From an uncultured Bacillota bacterium (GTDB lineage Bacteria; Bacillota; Clostridia; Peptostreptococcales; Anaerovoracaceae), in contig CAMNNG010000092.1 in NCBI GenBank assembly GCA_946545145.1, positions 1 to 5,095 on the forward strand: DNA of 5,095 bases, given 5' to 3'. Every line of letters begins with the position of its first letter. Position 1 is the first letter of the stretch. The notes under the pieces were generated by a model. The model ran no database searches. It saw only the letters and a list, made by a program, of their open reading frames with translations, and was not told where the DNA came from. Positions 1 to 4,806 of the stretch are shown here, piece after piece. Both the position numbers and the translations under genes were made by a program.

Positions 1-477
1 GAGGTGTTCCTCGAAGTATTTATCTACCATTGGGGGTTTACGAACCGCGGAGTTCTGTTCGGGCCTTACTGCCCGGTCTACGGATTTGGAGCCCTGGCTT
101 TTCTGCTGTGTCTGTATCCGCTCATCAAAGACAGGCCTCTTCAGAAGCGGCTTTGGAGGATCCCTCTGATCTTCATCCTCAGCCTGCTTATCGCCACCGC
201 CCTCGAGCTTGCAACATCGTACGCGCTCGAGGCTCTCACAGGCAGCTGGCCCTGGCAGACCTATCTTGACTACAAATACAACTTCCAGGGCAGGATCGCG
301 CTTTCGCCGTCCGTCAGATTCGGCATCGGCGGCGTCCTTTTCCTGTATATCCTCCAGCCCCTGTTCGAAAAGATCACAGCCGCTTTAGGTGAAAAGCGTG
401 TGCGCATCCTGGCGGTGATACTCATCCTGATCCTTGCTGTTGATACGATCCATGCCGCGCTGGTCACCCTGCTGTGA
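1..477 (+). CDS. CmpB-type (DUF1113, putative ABC-transporter type IV) membrane protein, 5' partial
   Basis: The gene enters from the left edge, so the GTG at position 4 is probably an internal Val codon and not the start. 158 codons and the stop are visible. Numbering from that Val, the family signature NRGVLFGPYCPVYGFGAL lies at about 14-31, and a second conserved stretch (LELATSYALE ... NFQGRIAL) at about 67-100. Hydrophobic, membrane-spanning-like segments fall at about 25-41, 53-75, 105-121 and 134-156, so this is an integral membrane protein. Members of this family are annotated as putative ABC transporter permeases, but their substrate and function are not established. Only the N-terminus, probably a short stretch with one membrane segment, should be missing. 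No terminator separates it from the next promoter 30 bp downstream, so some read-through is possible. Family assignment is fairly secure; function is unknown. Confidence 0.82.
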   Translation, partial: EVFLEVFIYHWGFTNRGVLFGPYCPVYGFGALAFLLCLYPLIKDRPLQKRLWRIPLIFILSLLIATALELATSYALEALTGSWPWQTYLDYKYNFQGRIALSPSVRFGIGGVLFLYILQPLFEKITAALGEKRVRILAVILILILAVDTIHAALVTLL

Positions 478-506
478 TCCCGGTATGACCATCAAATGTC
501 CATGCG

Positions 507-535
507 TTGACAAAAACACCTTTTTGCGATACTAT
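507..535 (+). promoter_or_regulatory. Sigma-A-like promoter of the HTH-Uma2 gene
   Basis: A perfect -35 hexamer TTGACA (507-512) is followed, after a 17-bp spacer, by TACTAT (530-535), which matches 4 of 6 bases of the -10 consensus. An alternative -10, GATACT (528-533), is preceded by TG in the extended -10 position but has only a 15-bp spacer. Transcription would start at about 541-543, inside the first dyad and about 45 nt before the start codon. Confidence 0.65.
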
Positions 536-570
536 TTGGTTGTCAAATGGTTGTGGTTTGGTCGGCAAAT
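534..570. promoter_or_regulatory. Two tandem operator-like dyads in the HTH-Uma2 leader
   Basis: Two 15-bp imperfect inverted repeats lie between the -10 box and the ribosome binding site: ATTTG-GTTGT-CAAAT (534-548) and GTTTG-GTCGG-CAAAT (556-570). Their 14-bp cores match at 12 positions. Their centres (541 and 563) are 22 bp apart, about two helical turns, so two dimers could bind on the same face of the DNA. The first dyad overlaps the -10 and the predicted start point, a position suited to repression. The natural candidate ligand is the XRE-type domain encoded immediately downstream; that is inference. Confidence 0.5.
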
Positions 571-575
571 ACATC

Positions 576-581
576 AGGAGG
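576..581 (+). promoter_or_regulatory. Ribosome binding site of the HTH-Uma2 gene
   Basis: A full AGGAGG sits 5 nt upstream of the ATG at 587. It fixes the start there, although the reading frame stays open back to 434. The upstream stretch would overlap the preceding gene, cross its own promoter and encode unrelated sequence. Confidence 0.85.
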
Positions 582-586
582 GCTTT

Positions 587-1441
587 ATGGATCTGAAAAG
601 ACTACGCGAACGGAAAAAGGAACTCAACTATACGAACGAAATGATATCTGAACTGTCCGGCGTTCCGCTGGGCACAGTCCAGAAGGTCTTCAGCGGCGCA
701 ACAGCATCTCCCCGCTACTCCACGCTCGTCGCCATCGAGCAGGCACTGTATCCGGACAAATACTTTTATCCGAAGATCGGATTCGGGGATGAGGCCGCAA
801 TGTATGTGCATGACAGCCATCCGATGTACGTAAAGGAAGAGGCAATCGACTACTACGCACCAAAAGACAGTCCCAACACCTGGCCCAGGCAAGGGGAATA
901 TACGCTTGACGATTACTATGCTCTGCCCGATGATACTCGCGTCGAACTGATAGACGGCAGGATCTATGACATGACTGCGCCGACTATCAAACATCAGGAT
1001 ATCATCGTAAAACTGGTTATCATATTGAATAGTTGCATAGTACATAACAACAGCGATTGCAAAGTTCTTATCTCACCCGTCGACGTCCGGCTTGACCGTG
1101 ACGACAAGACGATGGTCGAGCCCGATATCGTAGTAATCTGCAAAAAACCCGAGGATATACGCAGGATAGAAGGCGCGCCCGAGTTCGTCTGCGAAGTGCT
1201 TTCGCCGTCGACACGCAGCAAGGACTGCCTCCTCAAAACGAAAAAGTACAGTGAAGCCGGCGTGAAGGAGTACTGGATCATCGATCCTGAAAATGAAAAA
1301 GTTCTGGTATATGCATTCGAAAATGACCCGTTCCCGCAGACGTACTCATTTTCCGATGTCATCCCTCTTGCGATATCGAACGGAAAATGCGAGATCGATT
1401 TTTCGGACATAAAAAAAGAACTCGACGAGTATTACTCGTGA
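587..1441 (+). CDS. XRE-type HTH domain fused to Uma2 (DUF820) family PD-(D/E)XK nuclease-like protein
   Basis: 284 aa. The N-terminal ~60 residues form an XRE/Cro-type helix-turn-helix (about 15-55; MISELSGVPLGTVQKVFSG at 19-37). A linker follows, then a complete Uma2 domain from about 103 to 275. Uma2 hallmarks are present: YTLDDYYALPDD-RVELIDG (105-124), H136, PVDVRL (164-169), the PD pair with D180, EVLSPST with E203, then D213, K217 and Y221, and GVKEYWIIDP (225-234). E120, D180, E203 and K217 match the PD-(D/E)XK fold core, so the catalytic set looks intact. Uma2 proteins are annotated as restriction-endonuclease-like, but their cellular role is unsettled. The fused HTH suggests sequence-specific DNA targeting or autoregulation through the dyads at 534-570. 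No methyltransferase or restriction partner lies in the window. The last codons overlap the opposing terminator at 1411-1445. Confidence 0.92.
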   Translation: MDLKRLRERKKELNYTNEMISELSGVPLGTVQKVFSGATASPRYSTLVAIEQALYPDKYFYPKIGFGDEAAMYVHDSHPMYVKEEAIDYYAPKDSPNTWPRQGEYTLDDYYALPDDTRVELIDGRIYDMTAPTIKHQDIIVKLVIILNSCIVHNNSDCKVLISPVDVRLDRDDKTMVEPDIVVICKKPEDIRRIEGAPEFVCEVLSPSTRSKDCLLKTKKYSEAGVKEYWIIDPENEKVLVYAFENDPFPQTYSFSDVIPLAISNGKCEIDFSDIKKELDEYYS

Positions 1442-1445
1442 GTTC
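1411..1445 (-). terminator. Intrinsic terminator of the tetR-GNAT unit, inside the 3' end of the Uma2 gene
   Basis: On the minus strand a 12-bp stem (GAACTC ACGAGT / ACTCGT GAGTTC, one bulged base at 1424, 3-nt loop at 1431-1433) is followed directly by seven T (1417-1411). It begins 17 nt after the GNAT stop codon. The plus-strand stop TGA (1439-1441) of the HTH-Uma2 gene lies in the stem. On the plus strand no T-run follows the hairpin, so it should work in one direction only. Confidence 0.88.
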
Positions 1446-1462
1446 CCAAGCGCATTCCGTTT

Positions 1463-1969
1463 TCAAAGCTGTTTTATCATGTATCTTGTTCCGGGGATCG
1501 GATTATCATAGTAGGCTTCACACTCTGTGAACCCCAGCGACAGATACATCTCATATGCCGCATCCATGAAATCGAGGTTGTCGAGCACCATCTCCGTGTA
1601 GCCGGCAGCCCTCGCTCTTTTGATGATCTCTTCCGCAAGCATCCTTCCGGCTCCGCTGCCTCTGTATGACGGTCTGACGTAAAGCCTCTTCATCTCGCAG
1701 CGCTTTTCATCGTGCCGCCTGTAAGCGACCATTCCCGCAGCCAGCCAGTGTTCTTCACCCGGCCCGTCCTGTCCGGCTCCTTCACGGACTGTCGCCAAAA
1801 GAAGCTCGCCTTCGGGAGCAGTATACTTCTTCGCGGGATCTGCGAGCTCATCTTCAAGAGACTGGAATGACAGATCGAGACCTATCCAATCGGTGTATTC
1901 TTTGATAAGAGACCGCACATCATCTATGCGACCTGAGCCATCAATTATACGGATCTCTTTCCTTTCCAT
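1463..1969 (-). CDS. GNAT family N-acetyltransferase
   Basis: 168 aa with the chosen ATG. GNAT enzymes transfer an acetyl group from acetyl-CoA to an amine; the acceptor here cannot be predicted. Visible marks are an N-terminal helix region (about 13-40, with LIKEYTDWIGLDLSFQ), the beta4/motif A block CEMKRLYVRPSYRGSGAGRML (91-111) with the acetyl-CoA pyrophosphate loop RGSGAG at 103-108, and a motif B-like end (GYTEMVLDN at 123-131, LYxSLGF-like at 141-147, YYDNPIPGTRYM at 153-164). The frame is open to a GTG at 2017 and another ATG at 1999. The ATG at 1969 is preferred because the protein then begins where relatives do (ERKEIRII) and a GGAG lies 11 nt upstream. It follows the tetR-family gene by 54 bp on the same strand and shares its terminator, so the two are probably one operon. 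Confidence 0.9.
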   Translation of the reverse strand: MERKEIRIIDGSGRIDDVRSLIKEYTDWIGLDLSFQSLEDELADPAKKYTAPEGELLLATVREGAGQDGPGEEHWLAAGMVAYRRHDEKRCEMKRLYVRPSYRGSGAGRMLAEEIIKRARAAGYTEMVLDNLDFMDAAYEMYLSLGFTECEAYYDNPIPGTRYMIKQL

Positions 1970-2023
1970 CTTTTTCGTTTCTCCATTTCCGGTGCACATT
2001 CCACCGGGCCGTTCCACCGGTGA

Positions 2024-2635
2024 TCAGCCTGCGCTGTTGATGCCGCGTATCATTTCGCTTACTATGGCGCGGCCTTCGCTTTCAAGGTCGAACGCCCCGT
2101 CCTTTTCAAGGCGGTGTTCGATCAGGAGACCTCTGTGGATGATGACGAGCCTTCTGACCATCTCGTCCGCGTCTATCCGCTTACTGAGAGAGCCCTCTTC
2201 CTGGCACTTCAGGGCGAGGTCCTTCAGCATGCGGAAGTACACGCGCTCCGGCTTGATGTCCAACAGGCCGCTCTGCGGATTTTTCGTCGCGTATATGAAG
2301 CTCGGGTAGAGGATCGGGTCTGTGACGCTGATCCTGAGCGTTCTTCCGACAAAGTCGAGGAGATGGTCGAGCGCCGTCCCGGCCGCATCGCTTTCGTACT
2401 CTTTTTCTATCTCAAGATAGGCCGCGTCCACGTTCTCCGTGATCGCCGCAGCCAGTTCTTCCTTGCTGTTGAAATAATTGTAGATGTTGCCGACCGAGCA
2501 GCCCGCCTCGCGCGCGATCGATGCCATCGATACGTCGTCGAAGCCTCTCTTGTTGAAAAGCGCCAGGGCTACGTTCCTGATGCGGTCGCGCATCTCCTGC
2601 GCCTGCTTTTGTCTGCTCGTAAGACTTCCGCTCAT
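2024..2635 (-). CDS. TetR/AcrR family transcriptional regulator
   Basis: 203 aa, the usual length for the family. The N-terminal DNA-binding domain spans about 16-62, with helix-turn-helix core VSMASIAREAGCSVGNIYNYF (35-55) followed by SKEEL. The C-terminal ~140 residues are the variable helical ligand-binding and dimerisation domain, and the ligand cannot be read from the sequence. The start is the ATG at 2635. Its upstream region is purine-rich (GTGAGAG) but a weak Shine-Dalgarno. A second ATG at 2593 has GGAG with no spacing and would cut into the first helix, so it is less likely. The gene is first in a unit with the GNAT gene, suggesting a shared response. Its promoter (2717-2745) carries a dyad centred on the -10, typical of TetR-family autorepression. 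Confidence 0.93.
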   Translation of the reverse strand: MSGSLTSRQKQAQEMRDRIRNVALALFNKRGFDDVSMASIAREAGCSVGNIYNYFNSKEELAAAITENVDAAYLEIEKEYESDAAGTALDHLLDFVGRTLRISVTDPILYPSFIYATKNPQSGLLDIKPERVYFRMLKDLALKCQEEGSLSKRIDADEMVRRLVIIHRGLLIEHRLEKDGAFDLESEGRAIVSEMIRGINSAG

Positions 2636-2652
2636 TTTCTTTTTCTCTCACT

Positions 2653-2676
2653 TTCTGCCGGCATCCTTCTGCCGGC
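2653..2676. repeat. Direct repeat in the tetR leader
   Basis: TTCTGCCGGC occurs at 2653-2662 and again at 2667-2676, a 14-bp period; on the transcribed sense this reads GCCGGCAGAA twice. Each copy contains the palindrome GCCGGC. The pair lies in the 5' untranslated leader, 18-41 nt upstream of the tetR ATG. Function unknown. Confidence 0.6.
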
Positions 2677-2706
2677 GCCCACAGCATCTGCATTTCCGAT
2701 GCTGAC

Positions 2707-2734
2707 CCTTTCATGAATTGTACCATCTGAAAGG
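2707..2734. promoter_or_regulatory. Candidate TetR-family operator over the -10 box
   Basis: A perfect 7-bp inverted repeat, CCTTTCA (2707-2713) and TGAAAGG (2728-2734), separated by 14 bp. The dyad centre (2720.5) falls inside the -10 hexamer at 2717-2722. Size and placement fit an autoregulatory TetR-type operator; binding by this regulator is inference. Confidence 0.5.
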
Positions 2735-2745
2735 CCGTCTTGCAA
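2717..2745 (-). promoter_or_regulatory. Extended -10 promoter of the tetR-GNAT unit
   Basis: Read on the minus strand: -35 TTGCAA (2745-2740, 4 of 6), a 17-bp spacer, then -10 TACAAT (2722-2717, 5 of 6) preceded by TGG, which supplies a TGn extended -10 motif. Transcription would start near 2710, leaving a leader of about 75 nt before the tetR ATG. Confidence 0.68.
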
Positions 2746-2778
2746 TTTACGATGTACAGGGCTTTCCTCATGGTATGA

Positions 2779-3065
2779 TTTATACATTTTCCCTGATAAT
2801 CAAATGATTAATATAATCACTGCCTATCGATTATACATTTTCACTGTTTTTGTCGGCAGTAATATAATTATCAAGATGTCTTAACAGTTCGCTCTGTGTT
2901 TTCAACAATAAAAGTTTCTTCTAAGGAACCTTTTTGACATTTAGCATCCGACCAGCTCAAGATTTAAACTTCATAATTATATTATCAGCACAAAAACTCC
3001 CAGAAATGTATAACTCACTTCACCCGATTATATAACTTAGATTTTTTTCTGCAAAAATGTATAAA
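2779..3065. repeat. Palindromic array of four 51-bp units (right, right, left, left), MITE-like
   Basis: No gene lies in this AT-rich stretch. Box A (TTATACATTT) occurs at 2780-2789 and 2831-2840 on the plus strand, and at 3013-3004 and 3064-3055 on the minus strand. Box B (TATAAT, usually within TAATATAAT) occurs at 2812-2817 and 2863-2868 on plus, and at 2981-2976 and 3032-3027 on minus. In all four units box B starts 32 nt after box A starts, and neighbouring units are 51 bp apart. The whole is symmetric about position 2922. Counting base by base, 77 of 143 mirrored positions are complementary, concentrated in blocks (2779-2790, 2811-2818, 2831-2840, 2860-2871) with diverged sequence between. 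A MITE-like or decayed mobile element, or an array of protein-binding sites, are the main options. No clear target-site duplication is visible. Confidence 0.72.
2910..2934. other. Central hairpin of the palindromic array
   Basis: AAAAGTTTCTT (2910-2920) and AGGAACCTTTT (2924-2934) pair over 11 positions with one mismatch and one wobble around a 3-nt loop. The loop centre, 2922, is the symmetry centre of the whole array. One further T follows on the plus strand, so a weak terminator is conceivable, but no gene feeds into it. Confidence 0.5.
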
Positions 3066-3124
3066 CTACCGCCTTATTCTGGCAGCTACCAGTGCTCTCC
3101 GACGGCTAACAGTACTTTCCGGGG
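3065..3124. repeat. Degenerate 20-bp tandem repeats
   Basis: Two adjacent 20-bp units (3085-3104 and 3105-3124) match at 15 of 20 positions (GCTAmCAGTrCTyTCCGrsG). A poorer copy lies at 3065-3084, and the CTA triplet recurs every 20 bp at 3066, 3086, 3106 and 3126. The run fills the gap between the palindromic array and the aminotransferase terminator. The period is not a multiple of three and no gene is seen. Function unknown. Confidence 0.5.
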
Positions 3125-3129
3125 ACTAG

Positions 3130-3154
3130 AAAAGCGGCTTCCGGAGAAGCCGCT
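3130..3154 (-). terminator. Intrinsic terminator of the aminotransferase gene
   Basis: A perfect 9-bp GC-rich stem, AGCGGCTTC / GAAGCCGCT (3154-3146 and 3141-3133 on the minus strand), closes a TCCG loop. With its C-G closing pair this is a stable UNCG-type tetraloop. The stem runs into a short T-tract (TTTT, 3133-3130). It begins 21 nt after the stop codon. Confidence 0.85.
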
Positions 3155-3175
3155 CTTTCCAATACAGTTTCAGAT

Positions 3176-4390
3176 CTACAGAGTAGCCAGATATTTCTTC
3201 AGGCCGTCGCCGATCATCTTGACACCCTTGTCGATAACTTCTTCCGTGTGCGGGCTGAAGTTCATGCGCAGGTAGTTGTACTTGACGTCGTTGGCGAAGA
3301 AGCCTTCGCCCGGGCAGTAAGCAGCGCCTTCTGCAACGCAGTAATCGAATGCGTCATTCGTATTCGCGTTCTCAGGCATCGTTACCCACAGGAACAGTCC
3401 GCCGTCCGGATGTGTCCATGTGCAGCCTTCCGGCATGTATTTCTCAAGAGCCTCGAGCATAGCGTCTCTGCGCTTTCTGTAGCAGTCCTTGATCTCTACG
3501 ATGTGAGCTTCGAGGTCGAACTCTTCCATGTAAGCGTTTGCCAGGTGCTGAGTGATCGTGTTGCCCTGCAGTTCTCCTGCGGACTCGAACTTCTTCATCT
3601 TGGCGAGGAGCTCCTTAGGTCCGAGGACCCATCCGATCCTTGTTCCCGGAACGAAGATCTTCGAGAATGTTCCCATGTATACTACGCGGTCGCAGTCATC
3701 GAGAGCGAGCAGCGTCGGCAGCTCTTCTCCGGAGTAGCGGAGCTCACCGTACGGGTTGTCTTCGAGGATCAGAAGGTCTGTGTCTTTGACAGCCTCGAGC
3801 AGTTCCTTACGGCGGGCAAGGCTCATGCGCTTACCTGTCGGGTTCTGGAACGTCGGGATCGTGTACAGACATTTAGCGTTCGGATACATTTCCATCTTCG
3901 CTTTGAGGTCTTCGATGCTGATTCCTTCATCGTCCATCTCAAGGCTGACGAACTTCGGGAAATACTGCTGGAACGCGTTCAGCGCGCCCATGTATGTCGG
4001 CGTCTCTACGAAGATGACATCGCCTTCTTCTATAACAGTTTTGCAGAAGAGGTCCATAGCCTGCTGCGAGCCGCTGGCGAGGAGGATCTCATCGAGACTC
4101 TTCTCTACGCCGTACAGATTCTTTGTGCGGGCAAGGATCTTCTCACGAAGCGGTGCATATCCTTCGGCAGCGCCATACTGAAGCGACTTGGCTCCGTCTT
4201 CGATGAATACCTTCGGTGCGATCTTTACGAGCTCTTCTCTCGGGAACAGTTCCTGAGTCGGAAGGCCGGCCGCAAAACTGATGACTTCGGGTTTGTCAAA
4301 CAGGCTGAACAGGATGTTCAGAGCTGATGTGTCAACATTGTCGATACGTTTGTTGTTGACCAAAGCGTCAAAATCAGGTTTCTTACTCAT
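3176..4390 (-). CDS. PLP-dependent aminotransferase, fold type I (LysN/MocR-catalytic-domain-like)
   Basis: 404 aa, full length for the family. It is a cytosolic transaminase that moves an amino group between an amino acid and a 2-oxoacid using pyridoxal phosphate. Key positions: Y72-G73 (QYGAAEGY), GSQQAMD (107-113) for phosphate binding, N183 in NPTG, D211 and Y214 in EDNPYGE, the Schiff-base lysine K244 in TFSK, R251 (TRIGW), and R375 (LRMNFS) for the substrate carboxylate. All are intact. The sequence type resembles 2-aminoadipate/aromatic aminotransferases (LysN, KAT-II-like) and the catalytic half of MocR regulators, but it has no N-terminal winged-helix domain, so it is an enzyme. The substrate cannot be fixed; lysine-pathway, aromatic or branched-chain amino acids are all possible. 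It appears to be monocistronic, with its own ribosome binding site, upstream repeats and terminator. Confidence 0.94.
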   Translation of the reverse strand: MSKKPDFDALVNNKRIDNVDTSALNILFSLFDKPEVISFAAGLPTQELFPREELVKIAPKVFIEDGAKSLQYGAAEGYAPLREKILARTKNLYGVEKSLDEILLASGSQQAMDLFCKTVIEEGDVIFVETPTYMGALNAFQQYFPKFVSLEMDDEGISIEDLKAKMEMYPNAKCLYTIPTFQNPTGKRMSLARRKELLEAVKDTDLLILEDNPYGELRYSGEELPTLLALDDCDRVVYMGTFSKIFVPGTRIGWVLGPKELLAKMKKFESAGELQGNTITQHLANAYMEEFDLEAHIVEIKDCYRKRRDAMLEALEKYMPEGCTWTHPDGGLFLWVTMPENANTNDAFDYCVAEGAAYCPGEGFFANDVKYNYLRMNFSPHTEEVIDKGVKMIGDGLKKYLATL

Positions 4391-4395
4391 AATTT

Positions 4396-4401
4396 CTCCT
4401 T
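4396..4401 (-). promoter_or_regulatory. Ribosome binding site of the aminotransferase gene
   Basis: AAGGAG on the minus strand lies 5 nt upstream of the ATG at 4390, supporting that start. Confidence 0.85.
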
Positions 4402-4474
4402 TTGTGCTTCTTTCACGTGCAGCAAAGCGATCACGAAGACCGTCCTTGCCAAAGCAGTATGCTTAACACCATAT

Positions 4475-4499
4475 ACAAATAACACTATACACTATTTGT
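4475..4499. promoter_or_regulatory. Operator-like repeats upstream of the aminotransferase gene
   Basis: A perfect 7-bp inverted repeat, ACAAATA (4475-4481) and TATTTGT (4493-4499), flanks an 11-bp spacer. The 7-mer ACACTAT is repeated in tandem at 4482-4488 and 4489-4495. On the minus strand TATAGTGTTA and TATGGTGTTA recur 16 bp apart just downstream. A -10-like TATAGT (4489-4484, minus) sits inside the dyad, but its best -35 (TTGCAC, 4514-4509) is weak with a 19-bp spacer, so the promoter itself is not settled. The region lies 85-109 nt upstream of the ATG. Confidence 0.42.
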
Positions 4500-4501
4500 C
4501 G

Positions 4502-4744
4502 CAAAATTGTGCAAAAATCAACGTTTTCAGACCCTGCCGCCGCTCCGAAAAAACGGTCTTCACGGCCGGGAATGCATGTGTCCGGATGCATTTTTGCTCT
4601 TTGCGCCGAAAAAATTACCTAAACCGGTTTTTTATCGTTCGGAGAACAGCAAAACCCCTTTTTAAAAAAAATGCGCTTTCGGTCCCGCGCCCGCTCATGC
4701 CCTGCATGGTTTTCTGGCCCGCATCCGCTTACTCCCTGCACTGA
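4502..4744. other. Intergenic stretch with no recognised gene
   Basis: About 240 bp between the aminotransferase upstream repeats and the oxidoreductase terminator. It holds homopolymer runs (for example eight A at 4664-4671), a 10-bp palindrome AAACCGGTTT (4621-4630), and a hairpin AATGCAT / ATGCATT (4571-4577, 4586-4592) followed by T. No convincing coding sequence, tRNA or riboswitch is visible on either strand. Confidence 0.5.
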
Positions 4745-4774
4745 AAAGGGAAGCAGCCATCACTGCTTCCCTTT
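4745..4774 (-). terminator. Intrinsic terminator of the 2-oxoacid oxidoreductase gene
   Basis: A perfect 12-bp stem, AAAGGGAAGCAG / CTGCTTCCCTTT (both arms in minus-strand sense), with a 6-nt loop at 4757-4762, lies 32 nt after the stop codon and ends in TTTT on the minus strand. Confidence 0.85.
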
Positions 4775-4806
4775 GATCTTCTGATGTTCGACCGGTCTTC
4801 CCGGGA

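Noticed and set aside
461..491. TGGTCA / TGACCA inverted repeat across the stop of the CmpB-like gene
   Set aside because: Only a 6-bp stem with a 19-nt loop and no T-run, so not supported as a terminator.
434..586. Upstream extension of the HTH-Uma2 reading frame
   Set aside because: It overlaps the preceding gene, contains the TTGACA promoter and dyads, encodes nothing HTH-like, and the ATG at 587 has a full AGGAGG.
1970..2017. Longer starts for the GNAT gene (GTG at 2017, ATG at 1999)
   Set aside because: The added residues are not GNAT-like. The ATG at 1999 has its GGTGGA directly abutting, and the GTG lacks a good site. Not fully excluded.
2114..2716. 200-codon plus-strand open frame opposite tetR
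   Set aside because: Antisense to a clear TetR-family gene, low-complexity arginine- and valine-rich translation, and it runs through the tetR leader.
2412..2771. Minus-strand open frame starting upstream of tetR in another frame
   Set aside because: It runs out of frame through the TetR DNA-binding domain, and its first part crosses the tetR promoter and operator.
2934..2966. Perfect TTGACA on the plus strand inside the array
   Set aside because: No acceptable -10 lies 16-18 bp downstream and no plus-strand gene follows.
3065..3124. Short CRISPR-like repeat array
   Set aside because: The 20-bp units are directly tandem with no spacers and are imperfect; no cas gene is present.
3248..4327. 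Long (359-codon) plus-strand open frame opposite the aminotransferase
   Set aside because: It is wholly antisense to a gene with intact catalytic motifs. Its translation has no recognisable domain and it has no clear ribosome binding site, so it is a by-product of the codon use of the real gene.
4571..4595. AATGCAT hairpin followed by T on the plus strand as a terminator
   Set aside because: Only 7 mostly A/T pairs with an 8-nt loop, and no plus-strand gene upstream.
4496..4744. 82-codon plus-strand open frame in the intergenic region
   Set aside because: TTG start without a ribosome binding site, no recognisable motif, and it ends on the edge of a terminator. Composition looks non-coding.
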